From Gammaproteobacteria bacterium (GTDB taxonomy: Bacteria > Pseudomonadota > Gammaproteobacteria > GCA-001735895), in assembly GCA_024224415.1 (NCBI GenBank), contig JAAENK010000294.1:1-39153 (forward strand): a stretch of 39,153 bases of DNA. The letters are read 5' to 3'. The stretch's first letter is position 1; the number at the start of each line of letters is the position of its first letter. Of this stretch, positions 23,243 to 31,208 are shown piece by piece. The notes beneath the pieces are model-generated. The model was not told the origin of the DNA. It saw nothing but the letters and a program-made list of their open reading frames with translations, and did no database searches. The translations under genes were made by a program, and so were the position numbers.

Positions 23243-25668
23243 GATTTAACCAACCTGTTTTCAGGATCATAAAGCAGAGGATCAATAACACTGGCAGCGT
23301 AGTGATTGCCAAGAATACCGACTTCAAACTCAGTGCCAATTTCAGCCTGATCGGGATCGACATATGCATAAGCAATATTCTTTCTGACTCGATGACCATA
23401 ACCCGCAGAGGTAACCGTGCCAACCTGTCGATCAGCAGAGAATACCGGGTCTCCACTGTGAGCTGCAGCGATATCGCAGTCGATAACCATGGATACAAAT
23501 AGCTTACGCGGGCCACGTTCGACTTGTTCGAGCAATGCTTTTTTACCGATGAAATCGGGCTTGCTCAAGTCTACAAATCGCTCCAGTTGCGATTCCATTG
23601 GATTGTGTTCAACTATCAAATCAGCCTTCCAGTGACGATAACCTTTTTCCAGACGCATCGACTCGGTGGCGTATAAGCCGAAGTAGCCCGCATCAAAATC
23701 GGCCCTTGCCCTGTTCAGAGTTTGCCATACCAGGTATAGCTGCTCATTGGGAACATGTAACTCGTAAGCCAGTTCACCAGAGAAGCTCACTGTCATTGCC
23801 ATAACTTCGGCGTGATCAATAAACATAGACTTAGCGCGTAACCAGGGAAAGGCATCCCTCGACCAGTCACAACGCTGTGAAACCGATTGCAACAGATCGC
23901 GAGACTTTGGTCCTGCTAACACAAGGATAGTGTACGACGATGCCATTTCAGTAATCTGGACTGACTCGGGTTTGTACTGATTCAGCCAGTCGCGGTCGTG
24001 CCACTCGGCAGCAGCGGCAGAGCCATACCAATAACGATCTTCACCAAGCTTCGCCAGAGTAGCCTCAGTGAGCACATTGCCTTTTTCGGTGAGCAGATAA
24101 CACAGACTCACGCGGCCAGTTTGAGTAGGGATTTTGCCACAGGTCATTTTGTCGAGAAAAGCCTCGACGCCCTCACCACTAATTTCGTAGCGATTAAAAC
24201 CCGAGACTTCCATAATGCCGACGTGTTCCTGTAAATGTGCAACCTCTTTAGCAACAATATCTTTTGTCGGCGTAAAGCGATAGCTATGTTCGTCCACAAA
24301 ATCAGCATTGGGTTTAAAAAACAAAACCCTTTCCCAGCCATTCACCACGCCCCAGGCACAGTTCATAGCATCTAGTACAGGGTAGAGCGGCGTAGTGCGC
24401 GCCAGCCGCGAGGCGGGGCGGTGTTCGTGCGGCATGTGGTAATGAAATTCATTCTGATAATCCTCGATTGCTTTCGGGCAGGTATGCTCAGTATTAGCGT
24501 ATCGCGTGAAGCGCCGCGGGTCGAGGAACCAGGCATCCCACTCACACTCACCATGCACCATGATTTCGGCGAGTACTTTTCCGTGGCCACCGCCTTCGCC
24601 AATGCCCGCACGCAGGCCAATCGCACAATAAGCGTTTTCGATACCCGGGATCTGGCCGATCAGCGGTGCGCCGTCGATGGTGTAGGTAATCGGACCATTG
24701 ATCACGGTATGAATACCAGCCTCGGTGAGGGATGGTAACCGTTCAAAAATACGTTCCATATTATCGAGGCAGCGATCAAGGTCGGAGGGGCATAAAGCCT
24801 GGGTGAAATCTGGATCGATACCATCCATGCCGAAAGTCTTACAACCCTGTTCATAAACACCCACCAACAGGCCATTCTTTTCCTGGCGTGAGTAAAAATC
24901 ATCACCCGGATCACGGATAATCGGTACTCGATAATCGAGCTCCTCGAGTTCAGGGATGGTATCGGTGAGAAAATACATATGCTCCATCGACGTTACCGGA
25001 TGGTTCACGCCGAGCATATTTCCAACCTCGTTAACACGATAGCCTGTGGCATTGACTACCTTTTCGCAGCTAATGTCGCCGTTTTTGGTGTGTACAATAA
25101 ATTCGCCATTACTCTTTCGCGTGATGCTCTCCACCGGGTTAAAACGATACACTTCCGCCCCGGCTTCGCGGGCCTTACGCGCCAGTGCAAAAGTAATTCC
25201 CGCAGGGTCGATATCACCATCGAGGGGATCCCACCAGGCCCCGAGCAAGTTATCGGTATTAATCAAAGGGTGTCGAATACCAACTTCTTTAGCGTCGATG
25301 AATTCCATATCCACACCCATGCCAGCCGCCATACCAATATTATGCAAATAGGTATCAACCTGATCCCGTGTATGCGCCAGTCGCATGCCGCCGGTAATGT
25401 GGTAGGAAATCGGGTTTGTTTCATCGGCGGCCAACTCACGATATAAATCGATACTATGACGCTTCAATGCCACCATAGTCTGGTTGGCGCCAAACTGTGT
25501 GACCTGTGCAGCGGCATGCCAGGTCGAGCCGGAAGTGAGCTCATCGCGTTCGACCAGCACCACGTCGCTCCAGCCTTCGCGGGTGAGGTGATAAAGCGTA
25601 GAACAACCTGCGATGCCGCCACCGATTACAACGACACGGGCATGTGATTTAACCTGTTTGTCTGTCAT
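23239..25668 (-). CDS. Dimethylglycine/sarcosine dehydrogenase-like FAD and folate flavoprotein, 809 aa
   Basis: A two-part enzyme. An N-terminal DAO-type FAD domain carries VVVIGGGIAGCSTLYHL and GSTWHAA, where H51 matches the histidine that binds FAD covalently in dimethylglycine dehydrogenase. A C-terminal GcvT-like tetrahydrofolate domain follows (from about residue 450; EVSGFNRYEI, FSGELAYELHVP, then a GCV_T C-terminal beta domain). It would oxidatively demethylate an N-methyl amine and hand the one-carbon unit to tetrahydrofolate. ATG 25668 (MTDKQ) is preferred to 25683 because family members start a few residues before the GGG loop. The next gene, MttB-like, overlaps by 4 nt; the LysR gene lies divergently 96 bp away. 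Confidence 0.93.
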   Translation of the reverse strand: MTDKQVKSHARVVVIGGGIAGCSTLYHLTREGWSDVVLVERDELTSGSTWHAAAQVTQFGANQTMVALKRHSIDLYRELAADETNPISYHITGGMRLAHTRDQVDTYLHNIGMAAGMGVDMEFIDAKEVGIRHPLINTDNLLGAWWDPLDGDIDPAGITFALARKAREAGAEVYRFNPVESITRKSNGEFIVHTKNGDISCEKVVNATGYRVNEVGNMLGVNHPVTSMEHMYFLTDTIPELEELDYRVPIIRDPGDDFYSRQEKNGLLVGVYEQGCKTFGMDGIDPDFTQALCPSDLDRCLDNMERIFERLPSLTEAGIHTVINGPITYTIDGAPLIGQIPGIENAYCAIGLRAGIGEGGGHGKVLAEIMVHGECEWDAWFLDPRRFTRYANTEHTCPKAIEDYQNEFHYHMPHEHRPASRLARTTPLYPVLDAMNCAWGVVNGWERVLFFKPNADFVDEHSYRFTPTKDIVAKEVAHLQEHVGIMEVSGFNRYEISGEGVEAFLDKMTCGKIPTQTGRVSLCYLLTEKGNVLTEATLAKLGEDRYWYGSAAAAEWHDRDWLNQYKPESVQITEMASSYTILVLAGPKSRDLLQSVSQRCDWSRDAFPWLRAKSMFIDHAEVMAMTVSFSGELAYELHVPNEQLYLVWQTLNRARADFDAGYFGLYATESMRLEKGYRHWKADLIVEHNPMESQLERFVDLSKPDFIGKKALLEQVERGPRKLFVSMVIDCDIAAAHSGDPVFSADRQVGTVTSAGYGHRVRKNIAYAYVDPDQAEIGTEFEVGILGNHYAASVIDPLLYDPENRLVKS

Positions 25669-25742
25669 ATTACACTCGATCATCAGATGAAGATTGAATC
25701 ATCTTCTCGCTGGAAGTAATTGGCAATCGAAAAAAATCGAAT

Positions 25743-25767
25743 CATAGTTTAAAATAATTGAACTATG
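25743..25767. promoter_or_regulatory. Candidate LysR box CATAGTT-N11-AACTATG
   Basis: A perfect 7-bp inverted repeat around an 11-bp spacer has the T-N11-A layout of LysR-family operators. It covers the start codon of the LysR gene at 25765, so binding would block the regulator's own expression and could activate the divergent flavoprotein-methyltransferase pair. Confidence 0.55.
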
Positions 25768-26670
25768 AAACACAATCTCCCACCTCTGGATAGCTTGAAA
25801 GTGTTTGAGTCAGCCGCTCGACATCTAAGCTTTAGTCTAGCCGCAGATGAACTATGTATTAGCAAGGGCGCAGTGAGTTACCAGATACGCAAACTCGAAC
25901 AAACCATCGATTGTGCATTATTCAGGCGCACAGTTAGGCAGGTCTATTTAACCGATGCCGGACAAAAACTACTACAAACAACGCGTCGCCTGTTCGATGA
26001 CCTGGGACAAACACTTGGGCAGCTAACACCAGGAGATAGTCAGCATAATATCTATATCAGTGCCACGACCTATGTTGCGATGCGTTGGCTTTCACCGCGA
26101 ATAGCTGGCTTTAGTGAACAACAGCCCGAAGTGTCGATAGTTTTGCAGCATACTGTAAATTCCGATGACTTCAAACTTCAGGATGTGGACATCACTATTC
26201 AATGGGCGACATGTAACGGCAAAACCAACCACAACCGTTTACTGGAAATACCAATGCCTCTTTATCCAGTCTGTAGCCCGGAGTTTTTGCACAGGTTAAA
26301 ACTAGATAAAAATCCAGCAAAATTGAGGCGGACAAAAATGTTACAACCGGTTTTTGATGCAACACCGTTGTTGTGTGAAGACCGCTCTTTCGATTTATGG
26401 CAAGCCTGGTTTGGCGAGCAGGACAGCCCCCTGGCAAACCCTCGTCGAATTATTACCGACGCCAATGTTCGCACCCAGGCCGCAATAGATGGACAGGGTT
26501 GGACAATGGCGGATGCACTTATGCAAGCTGAAATTGATCGTGGAGAATTGGTCGCACCGTTCCGTCATCGTCTGGAAGGTTTTGGTTATGTTTTGATGTC
26601 TCCACCCGGACGATATTTGAGCCAGAAAGTGAAGGCATTACAGGCGTGGTTGGTGGCTGAAGCCGGTTAA
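25765..26670 (+). CDS. LysR-family regulator, GcvA-like, 301 aa
   Basis: An N-terminal winged HTH (residues about 5-65; LDSLKVFESAARHLSFSLAA, then KGAVSYQIRKLE and LFRR) is followed by a periplasmic-binding-protein-like effector domain. The opening LPPLDSLKVFE and the pattern VYLTDAG are typical of the GcvA group, which often regulates glycine, betaine and dimethylglycine metabolism. It is divergent from the dimethylglycine-dehydrogenase-like gene and is the obvious candidate to control it. Its stop overlaps the stop of the convergent DegT-type gene by 4 bp. Confidence 0.93.
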   Translation: MKHNLPPLDSLKVFESAARHLSFSLAADELCISKGAVSYQIRKLEQTIDCALFRRTVRQVYLTDAGQKLLQTTRRLFDDLGQTLGQLTPGDSQHNIYISATTYVAMRWLSPRIAGFSEQQPEVSIVLQHTVNSDDFKLQDVDITIQWATCNGKTNHNRLLEIPMPLYPVCSPEFLHRLKLDKNPAKLRRTKMLQPVFDATPLLCEDRSFDLWQAWFGEQDSPLANPRRIITDANVRTQAAIDGQGWTMADALMQAEIDRGELVAPFRHRLEGFGYVLMSPPGRYLSQKVKALQAWLVAEAG

Positions 26671-27863
26671 AAAACCCCGCTCGCAACATCAGATATTATT
26701 TCACCAATTACTATCATATCGTCAACACTAAACGTAAGAGGGATGCGTAAATCAAAAGTAGTGGCAAGAATATGCAACGTGTTTGGCAAATGTTGTTTGT
26801 TGTCGAGGTAACGCCAACTATCGTAGCGGCTGGTAAAGCCGTGCGGTTCCTTGCCACCAAACCATTTTAATTCAACACCGCGTGCCGCACAGGTCTGGAC
26901 AAAGTCGTCAATCTGACCCTGATTTAGTTCCTCGATACGAAACTGAAAGGAGCTGCCGACAAAGGCTTCCTTATGAGGTCTCTGCGATAACTGGATACGT
27001 GGATTTGATGAGAGTACTTTTTCCAGAGCGCGATAGCGATCATTCCAGCGCCGGCAGTTTTCATCTAGCAATGGAAGTTGAGCACGTAGAATCGCCGCAC
27101 GTAAATTATCCATGCGTCCGCTGTAGTTTGGGGTGTCGAGTTTGATGTCGGCGAATACGGAAACATCGGGTGCAGCATCGTGTCGTTCGAATAGCATATA
27201 CGAACCCGAGTGCATCACTGCTCGCGCCATAATTTGGGCATCGTCGGTTGTGAGGAAGCCACCCTCGCCGGAATTCAAATGTTTGTAGGTTTGAGTGCTG
27301 AAGCATCCGATTCTACCGAAAGTACCAGATCTTTTTCCATTCCAGTAAGCACCCATGGTGTGAGCGCAATCCTCAATTAGAATAACCTGATGTTGATCGC
27401 ATAGTTTAACAATTGCATCCATATCGGCGATATGTCCGCGCATGTGAGAGATTATGAAAAAACCAGCACGGAATTCAATCATCATTTGTTCGAGGTGTTT
27501 TAAATCGACCAGATAGTTCTCATCAATTTCGACCAGTACCGGTTCACCACCGGCGTTGTTTATCGCACCAGGAACCGGGGCGAGGGTAAATGCATTGGTT
27601 AATACCTTATCACCATGTTTAATGCCTGCCGCTTTTAGTGCGATATGCATAGCATAACCACCGGAAGCACATGCCAGACAGTATTGCTGCCCTATATAGT
27701 CGGCGAACGCGGTTTCAAGTTGCGCTACTTCGGCGGTTTCGCCATCGGCAACGTTGTATCGATGCAGTCTACCCGAACGCAGTACTTCAACGGCGCGTTC
27801 TATACCAGCTTCGGGAATCGCTTCCTGCTGGGTAAATGGTTTGCTGAATACCTTATCTGTCAT
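26667..27863 (-). CDS. DegT/DnrJ/EryC1/StrS-family PLP aminotransferase, 398 aa
   Basis: A fold-type-I PLP enzyme of the sugar-aminotransferase (DegT/AHBA synthase) group. Visible: ACASGGYAMHIALKAAG near the phosphate site, IEDCAHTMGAYWNGKRSGTFG with the PLP-ring aspartate, and TYKHLNSGEGGF with the Schiff-base lysine K194. Most relatives make amino sugars, but no sugar or cell-wall genes are near. The start ATG 27863 shares a base with the stop of the HisD-like gene (TGATG); a TTG at 27866 is the alternative. As third gene of the cuyA-hisD-like unit it probably transaminates or racemises a small amino acid such as cysteate or sulfopyruvate, which is inference. Confidence 0.9.
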   Translation of the reverse strand: MTDKVFSKPFTQQEAIPEAGIERAVEVLRSGRLHRYNVADGETAEVAQLETAFADYIGQQYCLACASGGYAMHIALKAAGIKHGDKVLTNAFTLAPVPGAINNAGGEPVLVEIDENYLVDLKHLEQMMIEFRAGFFIISHMRGHIADMDAIVKLCDQHQVILIEDCAHTMGAYWNGKRSGTFGRIGCFSTQTYKHLNSGEGGFLTTDDAQIMARAVMHSGSYMLFERHDAAPDVSVFADIKLDTPNYSGRMDNLRAAILRAQLPLLDENCRRWNDRYRALEKVLSSNPRIQLSQRPHKEAFVGSSFQFRIEELNQGQIDDFVQTCAARGVELKWFGGKEPHGFTSRYDSWRYLDNKQHLPNTLHILATTFDLRIPLTFSVDDMIVIGEIISDVASGVF

Positions 27864-29167
27864 CAATAATGTTTTTGATCGTAAACTTCAAAATCCCATT
27901 CCTGTTCTGGAAAATATTTACGCAAGCGCCAGTCGCAGGCACGTGCGTGACCTTCCATGCCCTCGATACGTGAAATACGCGAACCAACTGCGCTGAATAC
28001 TTCGTTAGCAGATTCATCGAGCTGTTGGTAGGTGAGTACTTTCATAAACTTCTGTACATTTAAACCCCCACTATAACGACCGGCGCGTTTGGTAGGCAAA
28101 ATGTGATTAGTGCCAGAGCATTTGTCTCCATGAGTAACAGTGCTACCCTCTCCCAGAAAAAGCGAACCGTAATTGTTAAGGTTTTGCTTCCACCATTCGA
28201 GGTCTTCGGCAATAACCTGTAAATGTTCACTGGCGTATTTGTCGCTCACTTCAACGACTTCTTCGCGGCTGTCGCAAACGATGATTTCACCATAGTCGCG
28301 CCAGGCCTGATTAACCACATCGGTATTGGGCATGTCTGCCGCAACTTTTGGAAATAGTTCGTTTACCTTGTCAGCCAAAGTATGTGAAGTGGTGAATAGC
28401 CATACGGGTGAATTAACGCCATGCTCGGCCTGCGATGTCAGATCGACTGCAATCGTCATTGGATCCGCACTGTGGTCAGCAATAATGGCTGATTCGGTTG
28501 GTCCTGCAAATACGTCGATACCAACCTGCCCGAACAGGACACGTTTCGCCTCGGCAACATAAGCATTGCCAGGACCGACGATGATATCCGCTTCACGGCC
28601 GGTAAAGATACCTTTTGCCATAGTTGCGATGGCGTGCACGCCACCCATTTCCAGAATCATATCGGCACCGGCCAGATCCATCGCATAACAAACCGCTGCA
28701 TCGATGGCGCCACCACGCGGTGGCGAGGCAGCAACGACAAAAGGTACGCCGGCAATTTTTGCAGTTGCCACGCTCATGATCGCCGAGGCAGCATGCGCGT
28801 AGCGCCCACCTGGTACATAACAGCCTGCACATTGTACCGGTAGTATGCGCTGACCGAGAATTACACCAGGTTGCGTTTCGACTTCGAAGGATTGCATGCT
28901 ATCGCGTTGCGCCCGCGCGAAGCGTGTTACCTGTTCCCAGGCGAAACGTATATCGGCTTTAACATCTTGCGATAGTGAGCCAATTAGGCGAGCTTTCTTT
29001 TCCTCGCTGAGGATGAAGTCGCCTTCCCAGCCATCAAATTGTTTCGCCAGTTTGCGGATTGCCGATTCACCATTTGCATCGATATCGGCAAGCATGACTT
29101 CAACCGTATCGCGTACCTGACGGTCGGACTCTTCTGGCGAAAGCTCGGCTGTCTTGACTGCTAACAT
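27863..29167 (-). CDS. Histidinol-dehydrogenase-like enzyme (HpsN-type), 434 aa
   Basis: A homologue of HisD, which oxidises an alcohol to an acid in two NAD+ steps. Family residues are kept: the zinc ligands in TSQAEHG and HGDKCSGTNH, the catalytic SEHLQV pair, and a late EGMEGH histidine. The segment GRYSGGLNVQKFMKVLTYQ differs from true HisD and is the form seen in catabolic HisD-like proteins such as sulfopropanediol 3-dehydrogenase HpsN. No histidine genes are near. ATG 29167 follows an AGAGGA ribosome site at good spacing and lies 10 bp after the cuyA-like stop. It likely oxidises a C3 hydroxy-sulfonate or amino alcohol rather than histidinol. Confidence 0.88.
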   Translation of the reverse strand: MLAVKTAELSPEESDRQVRDTVEVMLADIDANGESAIRKLAKQFDGWEGDFILSEEKKARLIGSLSQDVKADIRFAWEQVTRFARAQRDSMQSFEVETQPGVILGQRILPVQCAGCYVPGGRYAHAASAIMSVATAKIAGVPFVVAASPPRGGAIDAAVCYAMDLAGADMILEMGGVHAIATMAKGIFTGREADIIVGPGNAYVAEAKRVLFGQVGIDVFAGPTESAIIADHSADPMTIAVDLTSQAEHGVNSPVWLFTTSHTLADKVNELFPKVAADMPNTDVVNQAWRDYGEIIVCDSREEVVEVSDKYASEHLQVIAEDLEWWKQNLNNYGSLFLGEGSTVTHGDKCSGTNHILPTKRAGRYSGGLNVQKFMKVLTYQQLDESANEVFSAVGSRISRIEGMEGHARACDWRLRKYFPEQEWDFEVYDQKHY

Positions 29168-29177
29168 ATCTGTTCCT

Positions 29178-30191
29178 CTAAACGTAACCTGGCAAGCTGA
29201 AAACATCGGGATAACCGAATAGCGAAATACTGCCGCCGGTATGCAGGAACACTACATTTTCACCTTGCTTGAAATGACCTTTTCGAATCAGATCGATCAA
29301 TCCGGAAAATCCTTTGCCGGCGTAAACCGGGTCGAGCAGGATGCCTTCGTATTGTGCCATCATTTTCACGGCTTCGACCATTGCATCGGTAGGCAGGCCA
29401 TAGCCATCGCCGACATAATCACTGTTGGCAACCACACGCTCACGTTTTACGATATCAGGGTTCAAACCCATATATTCCGCTGTACGCTGCGCAAGACCGA
29501 AGACCATTTCCTCCTGCTTTTGTTTTGGTGCACGAACCCCAACACCGTAAACCGGAATACCACTATTCATGCCTTCCATGCCCAACACCAGACCGGCTTG
29601 CGTACCTGAACTTCCCGTGGCATGTACCAGGTGATCGATACGCAATGAACGATCATTTGCCTGCGTAGTCAATTCCACCGCTGCGTTAACATAACCCAGT
29701 GCACCAATTTCATTCGAACCACCACCCGGGATAATGTATGGCTTTTTGCCATCATCGCGCAACTGCTGCGCCAGGTCTTGCATAGCGGCATTCATATCAG
29801 TATCAGCGGGGCGATTTGAAATCGTCGAGCCGTGTAGCTGGTCTAGCAGTACATTACCATTGTAAACATAGGCGGCATCCTCATAGCCAGTGCGATCCTC
29901 CAGTAATACGTGACATTCAAGGCCGAGTTTGGCTGCGATCGCCGTAGTTTGTCGTGCATGATTAGACTGGGTTGCACCTTGCGTGATGATGGTATCGGCC
30001 TTTTGCTCCACCGCGTCTGCCATGAGGAATTCCAGCTTGCGGGTTTTGTTGCCGCCCGAGGAGAGGCCGGTGCAATCGTCACGTTTAATCCATAAATTGG
30101 GGCCACCAAGATGCTCACTCAGGCGCTGCATGGGCTCTAACGGTGTAGGCAGATGGGCAAAATGTAATCGAGGGTAACGCGAGAGATGCAT
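29178..30191 (-). CDS. cuyA: L-cysteate sulfo-lyase-like (CuyA/D-cysteine desulfhydrase family) PLP enzyme, 337 aa
   Basis: A fold-type-II PLP enzyme of the ACC deaminase/D-cysteine desulfhydrase family. The N-terminus ([16 protein letters not shown]), [20 protein letters not shown] with the PLP lysine K49, [20 protein letters not shown] and [12 protein letters not shown] are strongly like CuyA, which splits L-cysteate into pyruvate, sulfite and ammonia. D-cysteine desulfhydrase is the main alternative. It leads a minus-strand unit with the HisD-like and DegT-type genes, and a LysR gene lies divergently. No sulfite exporter or sulfite dehydrogenase is in the window. Confidence 0.8.
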   Translation of the reverse strand: MHLSRYPRLHFAHLPTPLEPMQRLSEHLGGPNLWIKRDDCTGLSSGGNKTRKLEFLMADAVEQKADTIITQGATQSNHARQTTAIAAKLGLECHVLLEDRTGYEDAAYVYNGNVLLDQLHGSTISNRPADTDMNAAMQDLAQQLRDDGKKPYIIPGGGSNEIGALGYVNAAVELTTQANDRSLRIDHLVHATGSSGTQAGLVLGMEGMNSGIPVYGVGVRAPKQKQEEMVFGLAQRTAEYMGLNPDIVKRERVVANSDYVGDGYGLPTDAMVEAVKMMAQYEGILLDPVYAGKGFSGLIDLIRKGHFKQGENVVFLHTGGSISLFGYPDVFSLPGYV

Positions 30192-30249
30192 GATTGGGCT
30201 CCAATATTAATTTTATGCATGATTGCACAGAATTACACGCCAATATAAT
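30186..30249. promoter_or_regulatory. Divergent control region with repeated blocks
   Basis: ATGCATGATTG occurs at 30186-30196 (covering the cuyA-like start codon) and at 30215-30225, 29 bp apart. Each copy is followed by a CCAATAT block (30201 and 30240). These repeats between the LysR gene and the cuyA-like gene may be tandem sites for that regulator. A second TATAAT lies at 30244-30249. Confidence 0.45.
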
Positions 30250-30280
30250 GCCATTTTCTTTTGCTAAAGTTAAATAAGGT

Positions 30281-30286
30281 TATAAT
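30281..30286 (+). promoter_or_regulatory. Candidate -10 box (TATAAT) of the LysR gene
   Basis: A perfect TATAAT ends 7 nt before the ATG at 30294, so a transcript from it would be nearly leaderless. The -35 region is weak. An alternative TATAAT at 30244-30249 would give a normal leader. Confidence 0.35.
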
Positions 30287-30293
30287 AGTGGGT

Positions 30294-31208
30294 ATGGACA
30301 TTAAGTGGCTAGAAGATTTATTAATCCTGCTGGAAGAGAAATCCTTTACTCGCGCGGCAGCACGCCGACATGTCACCCAGCCAGCCTTTTCGAGGCGAAT
30401 TCGCCTGCTGGAGAACTGGCTTGGTGTCGATATAGTAGACAGGCGCACCAAGCCGATTAGCCTGCTACCCGAGGGTGCTGAGCTTGAAGAAAGTACACGC
30501 GATCTGGTGAATCGACTTTACGCTTTACGCAGCAATCTACAGGTGCAAGCCCAAAATCAGGATCGTGTTAGTTTTGTCGCACAGCATACACTGGCAATAT
30601 CACTGTTTCCCAGCCTGATTCGTCACATTAAGCAAGCCTTACCGGCTATCGCGTATCGGGTTAATCCTGAGAATAACAACGACTGTGAAACTGTGTTTTT
30701 AAAGGAGTTTCATTTCATGCTGGCATATGAAAGCCAGTATCGACGTTTTGATTTTTCACATTTACCAGTGAATCGACTGGAGATGGGGGCAGAAACCCTG
30801 GTGCCAGTCGCCAGTTCCGGATTTATTGCACGCTACGAAAACCAGACAGAAATGTTTGCCAGCCCATTACCTGTCCTGATGTATCAGCAAGGTGGATTTC
30901 TGGCAGATGCCTTAACAAATAGCTGTCTTCCCGCAGTGATCCGCGACTATCGAATCGAAGTAATATGTGAATCGGCTTTTTCCGCCAGTCTAAAGGAAAT
31001 GGTACTCGCCGATATGGGCATCGCCTGGCTGGCGAGAGGAATCGTCGATCAGGAATTAGAGGCCGCTACGATGATCTCGTTAGAAGATGTATTGGGTAGT
31101 ACAAGCCTGAACATAGTTCTGTTTTACCGAGAGGACAATCGATCAGATCATGCCAGACAGGTTTTCCAGTTGCTTAGTGATACCAAACCATCCAGTGCAT
31201 TAACATGA
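30294..31208 (+). CDS. LysR-family transcriptional regulator, 304 aa
   Basis: An N-terminal winged HTH begins directly after the start (MDIKWLEDLLILLEEKSFTRAAARRH, written here in two parts: residues 1-20 and on to H26), then VTQPAFSRRIRLLENWLG. A substrate-binding effector domain fills the rest. ATG 30294 is chosen over an upstream TTG at 30261 because the HTH of this family starts with such a short lead. It is divergent from the cuyA-like gene and probably senses a sulfonate or amino-acid intermediate of that unit. Its TGA overlaps the ATG of polB by 4 nt, an unexpected coupling to a DNA polymerase gene. Confidence 0.93.
   Translation: MDIKWLEDLLILLEEKSFTRAAARRHVTQPAFSRRIRLLENWLGVDIVDRRTKPISLLPEGAELEESTRDLVNRLYALRSNLQVQAQNQDRVSFVAQHTLAISLFPSLIRHIKQALPAIAYRVNPENNNDCETVFLKEFHFMLAYESQYRRFDFSHLPVNRLEMGAETLVPVASSGFIARYENQTEMFASPLPVLMYQQGGFLADALTNSCLPAVIRDYRIEVICESAFSASLKEMVLADMGIAWLARGIVDQELEAATMISLEDVLGSTSLNIVLFYREDNRSDHARQVFQLLSDTKPSSALT

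Noticed and set aside
27863-29167. Annotation as biosynthetic histidinol dehydrogenase (hisD).
   Set aside because: No his genes are nearby, the GRYSGGL segment differs from true HisD, and it is in a unit with cuyA-like and DegT-type genes and a LysR regulator.
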